NCBI RefSeq assembly: GCF_016458305.1
Contig: NZ_JAEMHL010000013.1
Coordinates: forward strand, 35,291-99,290
Reading direction: 5' to 3'
Source: Geomonas anaerohicana
GTDB lineage: Bacteria > Desulfobacterota > Desulfuromonadia > Geobacterales > Geobacteraceae
DNA length: 64,000 bases
Positions 37,162 to 47,975 of the stretch are shown here, one piece after another; the stretch's first letter is position 1, and every line of letters starts with the position of its first letter. Made by a program: the position numbers and the translations under genes. A model generated the notes under the pieces. That model searched no databases and was not told the origin of the DNA. It saw only the letters and a list, made by a program, of their open reading frames with translations.

Positions 37162-38949
37162 ATGGAATATCCCCGCCCCCAACTGCAGCGCCCGGAATGG
37201 CTCTCCCTGAACGGCCCCTGGCGCTTCACCTTCGACGACGACGCGCGCTACGGCGTCCCTTCCGACATCGAGACCTGGCCGCTCACCATCGAGGTCCCCT
37301 TCGCCCCGGAAGCCAGCGCCTCCGGCATCGGCGACACCGGTTTCCACACGGTCTGCTGGTACCAGCGCGACTTCGAGTTCAAGCCGCAAGCAGGGAAGAA
37401 GGTGCTGCTGCACTTCGGTGCCGTCGATTACCTCGCCCACGTCTGGGTCAACGACATGCTGGTGGCGCGGCACCGCGGCGGCTTTACCCCCTTCAGCGCC
37501 GACATCGGCCACCTCCTTTCCCCCGACGGGCAGCAGCGGGTCACGGTGCGGGTGGAGGACGACCCCGAGGACCTCGAGAAGCCGCGCGGCAAGCAGGACT
37601 GGCGCCCGGAGCCGCACGCCATCTGGTACTACCGCACCACTGGGATCTGGCAGTCGGTCTGGCTGGAGCAGGTGCCGGAGACCTACGTGCGCCGCATCCG
37701 CTGGTCCCCCCACCTGGAACGCTGGGAGATCGGCTTCGAGGCCTTCATCCTGGGACCGATCGCGGACGAGCTCGAGGTGCAGGTGCGTCTCTCCAGCGAC
37801 GGCGACCTGCTGGTCGAGGACCGCTACCGGGTCATCCGGGGCGAGGTGCACAGAAGGATCGCCCTTTCCGACCCCGGCATCGACGACTTCAGGAACGACC
37901 TGCTCTGGTCCCCCGAGCACCCGCGCCTGATCGACGCCGAGGTTAAGCTCCTGAAGGGGGGCGAGGTGATCGACAGCCTCACCTCCTACACGGCGCTCCG
38001 TTCCGCCAAGGTGCACCGCGACCGCTTCCTTTTGAACGGCCGGCTCTACCCCCTTAAGCTGGTGCTGGACCAGGGTTACTGGCCCGATACCCTGATGACG
38101 CCCCCCTCGTCCGAGGCGGCCCGGCGCGACGTGGAACTCGCCAAGGCGATGGGGTTCAACGGGGTGAGAAAGCACCAAAAGCTCGAGGACCCGCGCTACC
38201 TCTACTGGGCGGACCGGCTCGGCCTCGTGGTCTGGACCGAGATGCCCTCCGCCTTCCGCTTCACCACCCGCGCCGTAAAGCGCCTGATGCGGGAGTGGAC
38301 CGAGGCCATCGAGCGCGACTACAGCCACCCCTGCGTCATCGTCTGGGTCCCCTTCAACGAGTCGTGGGGGGTCCCCGACCTCACCGCCACCCAGGCCCAC
38401 CGCGACGCGGTGCACGCCTTCTACCACCTCACCAAAACGCTCGACCCGGAACGCCCGGTCATCGGCAACGACGGCTGGGAAAGCTCCGCCACCGACATCA
38501 TCGGCATCCACGACTACGACAACGATCCGCACACCCTCCGGGAGCGCTACGGCCCGCAGGTGAAGCCCGACGAGCTCTTCGACCGGCGCCGCCCGGGGGG
38601 GCGCATCCTCACCCTGGACGGCTACCCGCACCGGGGCCAGCCCATCATCCTGACCGAGTTCGGCGGGGTGGCCTACGTGAACCCCGCGGACGAGTCGCAC
38701 CGGGGCACCTGGGGCTACTTCAGGCACAACACCCTGGAGGAGTTCGAGAAGCTGGTGCTCGCCCTGATCGACGTCGCCCGGGGCACCGCCATGTTCAGCG
38801 GCTTCTGCTACACCCAGTTCGCCGACACCTTCCAGGAAGCCAACGGCCTCCTCTACCCGGACCGCACCCCGAAGATCCCGCTGGACCGCATCGCCGAGGC
38901 GGTGCGGGGCCATGTCGAGGAAGGGGCGCTGCACTGGGAAAGCACCTAG
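37162..38949 (+). CDS. Glycoside hydrolase family 2 enzyme (beta-galactosidase or related)
   Basis: A 595-aa protein with the GH2 order: sugar-binding jelly roll (residues 10-175, SLNGPWRFTFDDD; WYQRDFEF), an Ig-like domain (180-275) and a TIM barrel. The acid/base is the Glu in VPFNESWG near 398 and the nucleophile the Glu in ILTEFGGVAY near 499. There is no signal peptide, so it should act in the cytosol. Beta-galactosidase, beta-glucuronidase or beta-mannosidase activity is possible; the galactose neighbours favour the first. Start follows TCGAGGCTTGGCGC. Confidence 0.87.
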   Translation: MEYPRPQLQRPEWLSLNGPWRFTFDDDARYGVPSDIETWPLTIEVPFAPEASASGIGDTGFHTVCWYQRDFEFKPQAGKKVLLHFGAVDYLAHVWVNDMLVARHRGGFTPFSADIGHLLSPDGQQRVTVRVEDDPEDLEKPRGKQDWRPEPHAIWYYRTTGIWQSVWLEQVPETYVRRIRWSPHLERWEIGFEAFILGPIADELEVQVRLSSDGDLLVEDRYRVIRGEVHRRIALSDPGIDDFRNDLLWSPEHPRLIDAEVKLLKGGEVIDSLTSYTALRSAKVHRDRFLLNGRLYPLKLVLDQGYWPDTLMTPPSSEAARRDVELAKAMGFNGVRKHQKLEDPRYLYWADRLGLVVWTEMPSAFRFTTRAVKRLMREWTEAIERDYSHPCVIVWVPFNESWGVPDLTATQAHRDAVHAFYHLTKTLDPERPVIGNDGWESSATDIIGIHDYDNDPHTLRERYGPQVKPDELFDRRRPGGRILTLDGYPHRGQPIILTEFGGVAYVNPADESHRGTWGYFRHNTLEEFEKLVLALIDVARGTAMFSGFCYTQFADTFQEANGLLYPDRTPKIPLDRIAEAVRGHVEEGALHWEST

Positions 38950-39012
38950 CGCGATAACCCCACCGAACATAACACCCTCAGGCCGCGGCGCCGAGGGAAA
39001 GGGACCGACGCC

Positions 39013-40094
<1,082 letters not shown>

Positions 40095-40098
<4 letters not shown>

Positions 40099-41186
40099 AC
40101 GGCGTTACCCGCGGGGACGAAGCGGCGGAGAAGGTGCGGCTGATCCGGGAGTCGCTCTGCCCGGACATGGCGGTGCGCCTGAAAGGGATCGACTGGTTCG
40201 CCTGGATCACGGCGGGAGGCTCCAACGAGGTGCTCCTCGCCGCGGAAACGGGGATCGCCGAGGTGCTGATCACCCCGGACGGGGCCTTCGTGGTGACCAA
40301 CGAGATCGAGGCGCAGCGCCTGGCGGACGAACAGCTCCCCGAGGGGTTCCAGCTCCGGGTACTGCCGTGGGCCTACCCGTCGCAGATCGACGTCGTGTTG
40401 CGCGAACTGGCGCACGGCCTGCCGGTCTGCTCCGACCGTCCCAGCGAGGGGGAGCACGAGCTCCCGGCCCCCCTGCAGGCCGCCAGGCGGGTGCTCACCG
40501 AGGCCGAGCTGCAGCGCTACCGCTCCGTGGGGCTCCTCGCGGCGCAGGCGATGACCGAGGTGCTCACCCAGGCCCAGCCGCAGTGGAGCGAACGGCAGCT
40601 GGCCGGGGCGGGGGCCCGGGCCCTGCTGTCGCGCGGCCTTGCCCCGGCGCTCATCCTCGCCGCCGGGGAGCGGCGCTGCCAGCTGTACCGGCATCCCCTC
40701 CCCAGCGACGCCCCCCTCGGCAGCCATGCCATGCTGGTCTTCTGCGCCCGGGGCTTCGGCCTCTACGCCAACCTGACCCGCTTCGTCGCCTTCGGCCCGC
40801 TGGCGGACGAGGAGAAGGAACGGCACCGGCTGGTGCGCGAGATCGAGGCGCGGGTGCTGGCCCTCTCCCGCCCCGGTGAGCAGTTGAACGAGATCTACCG
40901 CGAACTCAGCTACGCCTACGCCGGCTTAGGCTTCGGCGAGGCGATCCGGGAACATCACCAGGGGGGAACCACCGGGTACCTGTCCCGCGAGGCCATCGCT
41001 GGGCCGGAAAGCCAGGAGGTGCTGCAGGCGGGTATGGCGGTGGCCTGGAACCCCAGCCTCCCGGGGGCCAAGATCGAAGACACCTTCCTCATCACCGAGA
41101 CCGGCCTGGTCAACCTCACCCTCGACCCGGTCTGGCCCACGACGCCGGTGGCAGGCCTGGAGCGGCCGCTGGTCTGGCAGGGGTAG
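40095..41186 (+). CDS. M24 (creatinase/prolidase-fold) protein, probably non-catalytic
   Basis: A 363-aa protein with the two-domain M24 build: N-terminal creatinase-like domain (1-145) and pita-bread fold (155-363). In active M24 peptidases two Asp, one His and two Glu bind metals. Here the first Asp place reads MLVFCARG, the second YANLTRF (Asn instead of Asp), while HHQGGTTGY and KIEDTFLIT keep a His and a Glu. It is therefore likely a binding protein or has another chemistry. It overlaps galT (ATGA) and lies 14 bp before galK, an unusual home for this fold. Confidence 0.75.
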
Positions 41187-41200
41187 AGAAGGAGCACGAT

Positions 41201-42271
41201 ATGGACGAGACCAGCTTCGAGAACGCCTTTGGCTTTGCGGTGCAGGCAGCGGCGAGCGCGCCCGGTCGGGTAAACCTCCTTGGGGAGCACACCGACTACA
41301 ACGACGGCTTCGTCCTTCCCATCGCCATTCCGCTGGAGACCCGGGTGGAGGTGGCCCACAGCCACGACGGCCTGAACCACTACTACGCCAGCGAACTGAA
41401 GGAGCGGGCCTGGTCGGAGGCGGGTGGCGCCGTTCCCAGCGGCTTCGCCGCATACCTGCACGGCTGCCTCGCCCTTTTGCGCGTCTCCGGCTACCACTGC
41501 GACCCGGTCTGCGCCCGGGTCTCCTCGCGCGTCCCCATGGGGAGCGGGCTCTCCAGCAGCGCCGCACTCGAGGTCGCCTTTTTGCGCGCCATGCGCACGC
41601 TGTTCGCCCTCGACCTGGACGACCTCTCCCTGGCCCTTATGGCGCAGCAGGCCGAGGTGCGCTACGCCGGGGTGAACTGCGGCATCATGGACCAGATGGC
41701 GTCGAGCCTCGCCGACACGACCCACATGCTCTTTCTGGACACCCGTTCCCTGGAGCGCAAGCTGGTCCCCCTGCCGCGCAACTCCGAGCTCCTGGTGCTG
41801 GACAGCGGCGTGCCGCGCCGGCTGGGCGAGAGCAGGTACAACCTGCGCCGCCAGGAGTGCGAGGAGGCGGCCCGGCTTTTGGGCCTCGCGTCGCTGCGGG
41901 ACCTGGACGACCCGACCGAACTAAGCCGCCTGCCTCGGGACCTGGCGCGCCGCGCCCGGCACGTGGTCAAGGAGAACGAGCGGGTGCTGCAGGCCCTGGT
42001 GGCGCCGCACGCGTGCGGGTTCGGCGAACTGATGAACGAGTCGCACCGGAGTCTCAAGGAAGATTTCGAGGTCTCCACCCCCGAGCTGGACCTCCTGGTC
42101 TCGCTGCTACAGCGGCAGACCGAGGTCTTCGGCGCCCGCTTAACCGGCGCGGGCTTCGGCGGTGCCTGCGTGGCGCTGGTCCGGGCCGGCTCCGCCCGCG
42201 CCGTGGGCGAGCGGGTGCTCGCCCTGTACCGGGAACAGGGACAGCAGGGCACCCTGCTGGTCCCGCAGTAG
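41201..42271 (+). CDS. galK: Galactokinase
   Basis: A 356-aa GHMP kinase that makes galactose-1-phosphate from galactose and ATP. The galactokinase signature GRVNLLGEHTDYNDG is at residues 23-37, the ATP loop VPMGSGLSSSAALEVA near 110, and the third motif LTGAGFGGACVALV near 316. The ATG follows GAAGGAGCACGAT. It is the fifth gene of the galactose island; no galE-like gene is recognised in the window, so the epimerase must come from elsewhere. Confidence 0.95.
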   Translation: MDETSFENAFGFAVQAAASAPGRVNLLGEHTDYNDGFVLPIAIPLETRVEVAHSHDGLNHYYASELKERAWSEAGGAVPSGFAAYLHGCLALLRVSGYHCDPVCARVSSRVPMGSGLSSSAALEVAFLRAMRTLFALDLDDLSLALMAQQAEVRYAGVNCGIMDQMASSLADTTHMLFLDTRSLERKLVPLPRNSELLVLDSGVPRRLGESRYNLRRQECEEAARLLGLASLRDLDDPTELSRLPRDLARRARHVVKENERVLQALVAPHACGFGELMNESHRSLKEDFEVSTPELDLLVSLLQRQTEVFGARLTGAGFGGACVALVRAGSARAVGERVLALYREQGQQGTLLVPQ

Positions 42272-42280
42272 GGGGGGGAC

Positions 42281-44485
42281 GTGACCGGGGCGCAGGGGGG
42301 GCGGCTCTTTCCCGAGCTTTGGGGCGGGGTCGAGTGCACCCTGCACCGCGTCGGCGACCGCTTTCACAGCCAGATCGCGATGAGCGGCCACCTGGCGCGC
42401 CCCGGCGACCTGGAACTCTTCGCCACCCTGGGCATCACGGCGCTGCGCTACCCCGTCCTCTGGGAAATGGTGGCCCCCGACTCCCTGGACCGCCCCGACT
42501 GGAGCTTCAGCGACGAGCGGCTGCCGCTGCTGCGCCGGCTGGGCATCGAACCGATCGTAGGGTTCCTGCACCACGGCAGCGGCCCGCGCTACACCGACCT
42601 CACCGATCCCGGCTTCCCCGACCTCTTGGGCCACTACGCCGGCATGGTCGCCACCCGTTACCCCTGGCTCACCTCGTTCACCCCCGTCAACGAACCCCTC
42701 ACCACCGCCCGTTTCAGCTGCCTCTACGGTCACTGGTATCCCCATGGCCGCGACGACGGCAGCTTCGTCAGGGCCGTCATCACCCAGTGTCGCGCCATCG
42801 TTGAGGCGATGCGGGCCATCAGGCAAGTGATCCCGGCCGCTCGGCTGGTGATGACCGAGGACATGGGAAGAACCTTCGCCACCAAGATTTTGACCTACCA
42901 GGCCGACTACGAGAACAGCCGCCGCTGGCTGAGCCTCGACCTCCTGGCCGGGCGGGTGGACCGGGACCACCCCCTGCACCTGTGGCTGTCCCAGTGCGGA
43001 GTCAGCGAGGAGGAATTCGACTACTTCCTGGGGTGTGAGATGACTCCGGACCTGATCGGGCTCAACTACTACCTCACCAGCGACCGGTACCTCGACCACC
43101 GCCTGGAGCGCTACCCGGAGACCAGTCACGGCGGCAACCACCGGCACCGCTACGCCGACGTGGAAGCAGTGCGCGCCTGTCCCGAGGGGATACTGGGCCA
43201 CGAAGAGGTGCTGCGCTCGGCCTGGCTGCGCTACCGACGCGAGGTCGCCCTCACTGAGGTCCACGCTGGCGCCACCAGGGAGGATCAGCTGCGCTGGTTC
43301 CACGAGGCGTGGCAGGCCGCGCTGAAACTTTGCCGGGAAGGTGTCCCGGTGCGGGCGGTCACCTCCTGGGCCCTCTTGGGATCCTACGATTGGTGCGGGC
43401 TGCTCACCAGCATGGAGGGGCGCTACGAACCCGGCGTGTTCGACGTGAGCGGTGCCGCGCCCCGCCCCACGGCCCTCGCTACCGCGCTGAAGCAGGTGGC
43501 CCTCTTCGGCAGAGCCTTCCACCCCACCCTGGCGCGGCCGGGATGGTGGCGCCGCCCCGAGCGGCTCCTCCCCGGTTGCCGCCCGAAGCGCATTATCCCG
43601 GATCTGCCGCACCCGGCAACCGGAGGGGTGGTGGTGGTCGGCAAGACCGGGACGCTGGGCCACGCCTTCTCCCTGGTCTGCGCCAGCCGCTGCGTCCCCT
43701 GCCACCTGCTCTCGCGCGCCGAGCTCGACATCACCTCCCCGGAATCGGTCGCCGCGGCGCTGGACCTCTTCGCCCCCTGGGCCGTCATCAACGCGGCCGG
43801 TTTCGTCCGCGTCGACGAGGCGGAAGGGGACGCCGCCACCTGCTTCAGGCAGAACGCCCTTGGTCCCGGGATCCTCGCCGGGGAATGCGCCCGCAGGGGG
43901 ATCGCCCTGGTCACCTTCTCCTCGGACATGGTCTTCGACGGCAGCAAGGGCGCTCCCTATCACGAAAGCGATCCCGTGGCACCTTTGAACGTCTACGGGC
44001 GGAGCAAGGCGGAGGCGGAGCGCCGGGTGCTCGCGCTGCATCCGGGGGCACTGCTGATCCGGACCAGCGCCTTCTTCGGCCCATGGGACCGGTACAACTT
44101 CGTGACCGAGACGCTGCGCCGGCTTGCCCAGGGTGAGACGGTGTGCGCCGCCTCGGACCTGGTGGTCTCCCCGACCTATGTCCCCGATTTGGTGCACGCC
44201 TGCCTGGATCTCCTGGTCGATGCGGCCCGCGGCATCTGGCACGTGACCAACGACGGGGCAGTGACGTGGGCCGATCTCGCGGCGCGCTGCGCAGAGCTGG
44301 GTGGTTTCGACCCCGCCGCCGTCATCCCCTGCCCCGCCGCCGCCCTCGGTTTTATCGCCCCGCGCCCCCCCTTCTCCGTCCTCGCCAGCGAGCGAGGCAT
44401 CGCTCTCCCCCCCCTGGGCGACGCTCTGGCCCGCTATCTTGCCGACACCCATCCAACAGGCCTCCAGCAGCCGGGGAACAACTAA
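42281..44485 (+). CDS. GH1-like glycosidase fused to RmlD-like sugar-nucleotide SDR
   Basis: A 734-aa two-part protein. Residues 10-420 resemble family 1 beta-glycosidases: LRYPVLWEMV, FTPVNEPLTTARF (acid/base Glu), LIGLNYYLTSDRY, and the nucleophile-type Glu in VALTEVHAG. Residues 445-730 are a short-chain dehydrogenase of the dTDP-4-dehydrorhamnose reductase kind: VVVGKTGTLGHAFSL (cofactor loop), VINAAGFVRVDEAE, SSDMVFDGSKGAPYHE and YGRSKAEAE (YxxxK). GTG start 9 bp after galK, behind a G run. One open frame spans both parts with no break, so the fusion is real. The joint reaction is not known. Confidence 0.82.
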   Translation: MTGAQGGRLFPELWGGVECTLHRVGDRFHSQIAMSGHLARPGDLELFATLGITALRYPVLWEMVAPDSLDRPDWSFSDERLPLLRRLGIEPIVGFLHHGSGPRYTDLTDPGFPDLLGHYAGMVATRYPWLTSFTPVNEPLTTARFSCLYGHWYPHGRDDGSFVRAVITQCRAIVEAMRAIRQVIPAARLVMTEDMGRTFATKILTYQADYENSRRWLSLDLLAGRVDRDHPLHLWLSQCGVSEEEFDYFLGCEMTPDLIGLNYYLTSDRYLDHRLERYPETSHGGNHRHRYADVEAVRACPEGILGHEEVLRSAWLRYRREVALTEVHAGATREDQLRWFHEAWQAALKLCREGVPVRAVTSWALLGSYDWCGLLTSMEGRYEPGVFDVSGAAPRPTALATALKQVALFGRAFHPTLARPGWWRRPERLLPGCRPKRIIPDLPHPATGGVVVVGKTGTLGHAFSLVCASRCVPCHLLSRAELDITSPESVAAALDLFAPWAVINAAGFVRVDEAEGDAATCFRQNALGPGILAGECARRGIALVTFSSDMVFDGSKGAPYHESDPVAPLNVYGRSKAEAERRVLALHPGALLIRTSAFFGPWDRYNFVTETLRRLAQGETVCAASDLVVSPTYVPDLVHACLDLLVDAARGIWHVTNDGAVTWADLAARCAELGGFDPAAVIPCPAAALGFIAPRPPFSVLASERGIALPPLGDALARYLADTHPTGLQQPGNN

Positions 44486-44494
44486 AGCGGACAC

Positions 44495-44528
44495 GAAAAA
44501 GGCCCCAGAAACGGGGCCCTTCTTTTTC
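44495..44528. terminator. Terminator shared by the galactose operon and the convergent glycosyltransferase
   Basis: AAAAAGGCCCCAGAAACGGGGCC followed by CTTCTTTTT on the plus strand, with five A on the other side giving a T tail on the minus strand. Confidence 0.85.
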
Positions 44529-44546
44529 TTCTTCCCATGTCGTCCG

Positions 44547-45662
44547 CTACCGCTCTGGCGGCCGCGGTGCCGCCAAAAGCTCCTCCATGGCCCGCACCGT
44601 CCCCTCCCAGGATGTCCCGGCGACCACCGCCCGCATCGCCTGCACCATGTCCCGCTGCTTCGCCTCGGACAGCGCCAGGGCCCCTTCGCAGCCGGCGATG
44701 AAGCTCTCGATGCCGTCCCCGATGAAGACGATGTCCCCGTACGGCTCGGCCACGTCGGTGATGGGCGTGCTTACCACCGGCTTTTCCGCCGCCATGTATT
44801 CCAGGATCTTGGTGGGGCTGATGAAGCGGGTGGCATCGTTCAAGGCGAAGGGGATCAGGCAGACGTCCCATCCCGCCAGGAAACGGGGGAGCTGGGCGTA
44901 CTCCTGCTGACCGTAGTAGCGGATGTTTTCGTGCTTGGGCAGGGACTCCGGGGCGATCTTCAGCACCGGCCCGACCATGACGATCTGCCATTCCGGGTGA
45001 GCGTAGGCCAGGGCGTCCAGCAGGGGGAGGTTGAGCCGCTCGTCCAGCACGCCGAAGTAGCCCAGGCGGGGCCGCGGCAGGGACCGCTGGGTTTCATGCT
45101 CGATGCAGGGGTCGCAGGCCAGGCCGAAGTGGGCCGCGTCGACGCTGCTCGGGAAGCAGTAAACCTGTGGGTGGTGGCGCTGCTTGGCGCGGTAGAGACT
45201 GGGGCCGCCGGTGAAGACGAGGTCGGCCCGCTGCAGCAGGGCGCGCTCCCGCTCCGCCAGCTCCTTGGGCGCATCCAGGAACCCGGAGAGCTCATCCATG
45301 CAGTCGTAGACCACCAGGCGGGGCTTGAGCGTGGCCGCAAGCGGCAGTGCCATGGGGGTGTAAAACCACGCAACATAGCGCTCCAGCCGCTGCTCGACCA
45401 GGAGCTGTTCGAGCAGCGGCACCAGGCAGGAGATCTGGTGGTCGTGGTAACCCGGCCGCTCCACGGGGGTGTGCGGACGGCAGACCAGCACCCCCGGGGC
45501 CGGGTTCGTGCACTCCAGGAAAGGATCCACCTCCCGGTCCAGCACCGGCTCCTCGAAGAAGACGACGCGGCGTCGTTCCGCCATGCGCGCCAGCAACTGC
45601 TGCGGACGCTGGTAGACGAAGCTCCAGCGCAGGTGGGAAAAAACGATGATGGCTTCGTGCAT
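44547..45662 (-). CDS. Glycosyltransferase, GT4-like
   Basis: A 371-aa GT-B fold enzyme without membrane segments. The N-terminal domain begins IIVFSHLRWSFVYQRPQQLL, a start common in polysaccharide-locus transferases. The C-terminal domain has LGYFGVLDERLNLPLL, VMVGPVLKI and FISPTKILEYMAAEKPVVST, where the Pro-Thr-Lys-x-x-Glu-Tyr run is the nucleotide-sugar site. Start follows GACAGGAGGCGGGG. It faces the galactose operon and shares its terminator. With glf upstream of that operon, addition of a galactose-type sugar is possible but not shown. Confidence 0.87.
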   Translation of the reverse strand: MHEAIIVFSHLRWSFVYQRPQQLLARMAERRRVVFFEEPVLDREVDPFLECTNPAPGVLVCRPHTPVERPGYHDHQISCLVPLLEQLLVEQRLERYVAWFYTPMALPLAATLKPRLVVYDCMDELSGFLDAPKELAERERALLQRADLVFTGGPSLYRAKQRHHPQVYCFPSSVDAAHFGLACDPCIEHETQRSLPRPRLGYFGVLDERLNLPLLDALAYAHPEWQIVMVGPVLKIAPESLPKHENIRYYGQQEYAQLPRFLAGWDVCLIPFALNDATRFISPTKILEYMAAEKPVVSTPITDVAEPYGDIVFIGDGIESFIAGCEGALALSEAKQRDMVQAMRAVVAGTSWEGTVRAMEELLAAPRPPER

Positions 45663-45837
45663 CCCCGCCTCCTGTCGACGGCCGCCGCATCAGGCTGCCG
45701 TGCGCTATGATACCGCTCTCGGCGTGTTCCGGGCTGAAAACAACAGTAGAGGATTTTAACATGAGCCGCCGTGAAGTGAAGCAGCGCTAGACAGGGAAGC
45801 TAGCATTCCATCTAAAAACCGTAATAGATGATCACAT

Positions 45838-45864
45838 TAAAGTCTGAACGCTTCCTGCCGATGA
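45838..45864 (+). promoter_or_regulatory. FliA (sigma-28) promoter before the chemoreceptor gene
   Basis: TAAAGTCT (45838-45845), exactly 11 bp, GCCGATGA (45857-45864), against TAAAGTTT-N11-GCCGATAA. The gene starts about 80 bp past the predicted transcript start. Confidence 0.75.
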
Positions 45865-45953
45865 AGATACTTGACCCGTGCTTTCCCCGTGCGCCTCACC
45901 GGCCGGGGACAGCCCCACCGAACCGGCCCGAAATGGGCGCGAAGGGAGCATCC

Positions 45954-47072
45954 ATGAAACTGTTCGGCAACTCCAACAAGTCCGTCCTCGATGAACACGC
46001 CGTCGAAATCGCGAAAATGGCGCAGATGCTCGATAACGTGGACAACATCGTCATGCTCTGCGACACCAGCCACGACAACAAGATCATCTACATGAACAAG
46101 CAGGCCCGGGCCCTGATGCAGCAGTTCCGCAGCCAGTTGAACGCGGGATTGCGCGGCGCCGACGTCGCTAACGCCGAAGGGAACAGCATCCACCAGTTTC
46201 ACAAGGACCCGGCCCGCATCCGCAGCATCTTCGGAGAACCGCGCGGCCGGATGCCGCATACCGCCGAGATCCCCATCGGCGAAGTCACCCTGCGCACCTC
46301 GACCTACCCCATCTGGGACAGCCGCGACCCCTCCAAGGTGCTCTGTTACATGGCCTGCTGGAACGACATCACCGCGGAGAAGGCCGTGGCGCAGCACCAG
46401 CGCGATGCCATCGAGCGCAAGGAATACCTGGAGACACGGGTGACGCAGATCGCCACCGCCATGGAGGAGATGAGCATGACGGTGAACGAGGTGGCGCGCA
46501 ACACCGTCAACGCCGCCGACTCCGCCGCCGAGGTGGCCGGCAACGCCCGTGAGGGGCAGAACGTGGTGAGCCAGGCCGTGAGCGAGATGCGCAAGGTGGC
46601 GGAAATCGTCAGGGATTCCGCGGGGATCGTCGGGAACCTGGGAGAGAAGTCGGCGAAGATCGGAGAGTTCGTTTCCGTGATCAACGACATCGCCGACCAG
46701 ACCAACCTGCTGGCGCTGAACGCCGCCATCGAGGCTGCCCGTGCCGGCGAGCAGGGACGCGGATTTGCGGTGGTGGCCGACGAGGTGCGCCGCCTGGCGG
46801 ATCGCACCGTGGCCTCCACCAAAGAGATCCGGCTCATGGTCGAGGAAATCCAGAAGGAAACCGGCCTCGCCGTTGAATCGATCGAGCGTGGCAAGAGCGA
46901 GGCCGAGGTGAGTGAAGCGCTCTCGCACCAGGTAGACAGCTCGCTCGCCAACATCGTCAACTCAATCGAGCAGATCGAACACGTCATCGCCCAGATCGCC
47001 ACCGCGTCGGAGGAGCAGGCCGCTACCTCGACCACCATAGCCAGCAACCTCGAGGAGATCGTGCGCGGCTAA
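45954..47072 (+). CDS. Cytosolic methyl-accepting chemotaxis protein with PAS domain
   Basis: A 372-aa soluble receptor with no membrane helix. A PAS-type domain covers residues 20-145 ([20 protein letters not shown]; then [17 protein letters not shown] end), and the signalling domain follows with the highly conserved hairpin tip [20 protein letters not shown] and [23 protein letters not shown] at 45954 follows GAAGGGAGCATCC. It has its own FliA promoter and a strong terminator, so it is a single flagellar-regulon gene. The ligand is unknown. Confidence 0.92.
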   Translation: MKLFGNSNKSVLDEHAVEIAKMAQMLDNVDNIVMLCDTSHDNKIIYMNKQARALMQQFRSQLNAGLRGADVANAEGNSIHQFHKDPARIRSIFGEPRGRMPHTAEIPIGEVTLRTSTYPIWDSRDPSKVLCYMACWNDITAEKAVAQHQRDAIERKEYLETRVTQIATAMEEMSMTVNEVARNTVNAADSAAEVAGNAREGQNVVSQAVSEMRKVAEIVRDSAGIVGNLGEKSAKIGEFVSVINDIADQTNLLALNAAIEAARAGEQGRGFAVVADEVRRLADRTVASTKEIRLMVEEIQKETGLAVESIERGKSEAEVSEALSHQVDSSLANIVNSIEQIEHVIAQIATASEEQAATSTTIASNLEEIVRG

Positions 47073-47115
47073 CGGGTCCACCCCCGCCTCTCACCTCCTT
47101 GAGACGGGGAGGGAA

Positions 47116-47156
47116 AGCCCCGCCGGACCCGGTATCCGGCGGGGCTGCTTTATTTT
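47116..47156 (+). terminator. Terminator after the chemoreceptor gene
   Basis: 12-bp stem AGCCCCGCCGGA/TCCGGCGGGGCT (47116-47127 and 47135-47146) then GCTTTATTTT. It also lies just past the extS stop on the other strand. Confidence 0.85.
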
Positions 47157-47162
47157 GTGGCC

Positions 47163-47975
47163 TTACCTTTCCTGGCGGTCTGCCAGCATGCTCACGAGCT
47201 TTGCCAACTCCCCTTCTTGCAGGACTACCGGGCGCATCTGGGTCTGCTCCCGGCTTTTCCTCGGATTTTCCAGCCACTTTTCCAGGGCCGCCTGGTTCCA
47301 GGCACTCCTATTGGGCGCCGTCCGGGGGTAGAACTCGGTCAACAACCCGGAAAGGTTGGGGCCGATGCTGCCGCGCCCCAGCCCGCCCCAGGTGCGGGTG
47401 AGCAGCCGGTGGCACGCGCCGCAGCGCCGCTCGAAGACGTTGTCCCTGCCGGCATCGCCATCCTGAAAATGGACCACCTGGGGCGACTCCCCCTGCCGGC
47501 GCCCCCCCTTCCCCGCAGCCTCCCGCGCCCCCACCAGCACCGCATTCACCAGCTCCGCCTTCTGCCGTTCGGTGAAGTGAAACTGGGGCATCAACAGCGC
47601 CGGGTTGCCGACGGCATCAGAGATCACCTGCGCCGTGGTCCCTGCCGGTAAATGATCCAGGTCCGCCGCCAGCCGGTTCCCCTTCCCTGCCGAGGTGTGG
47701 CAGCGCCGACAGGCGTAGTTTTCCATCAGGTCGCGCCCCCGCTGCGTGACGACAGAACCCGGCACGGCAAACCAGGCGAAGCGTCCCGGCACCAGGTCGT
47801 GGTGAGCGATACTCAGCCGTTCCGAGCGGGGATCGCCGGCATGACAGGTCACGCAACTGCCCAGGGCACGGAAGTGCGCGGAGTGACACTTGAGGCAGGA
47901 GGGTGCTCCGGCCTGCGCAGCCACCGGAGCGGCAAGCAAGGCGAGCGCGGCTAAAAGGGGGAAACGAACTGCCAA
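47163..47975 (-). CDS. extS: Tetraheme c-type cytochrome, ExtS-like
   Basis: A 270-aa exported cytochrome. The signal peptide (LLAALALLAAPVAAQAG) is of type I. Four heme motifs are seen: CLKCH and CVTCH near the start, CRRCH in the middle and CGACH in the last third, the latter two followed by mono-heme style loops (GIGP-like GSIGPNLSG). TTG start at 47975 behind CAGAGGTGCCAA, overlapping extQ by 25 bp. It is the last gene of the ext run and ends just before a terminator. Likely a periplasmic electron carrier to the ext conduit. The name follows operon position. Confidence 0.82.
   Translation of the reverse strand: MAVRFPLLAALALLAAPVAAQAGAPSCLKCHSAHFRALGSCVTCHAGDPRSERLSIAHHDLVPGRFAWFAVPGSVVTQRGRDLMENYACRRCHTSAGKGNRLAADLDHLPAGTTAQVISDAVGNPALLMPQFHFTERQKAELVNAVLVGAREAAGKGGRRQGESPQVVHFQDGDAGRDNVFERRCGACHRLLTRTWGGLGRGSIGPNLSGLLTEFYPRTAPNRSAWNQAALEKWLENPRKSREQTQMRPVVLQEGELAKLVSMLADRQER

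Noticed and set aside
42140..44494. Long open frame opposite the GH1-SDR fusion
   Set aside because: Low-complexity translation and no ribosome site. The plus strand has clear enzyme motifs.
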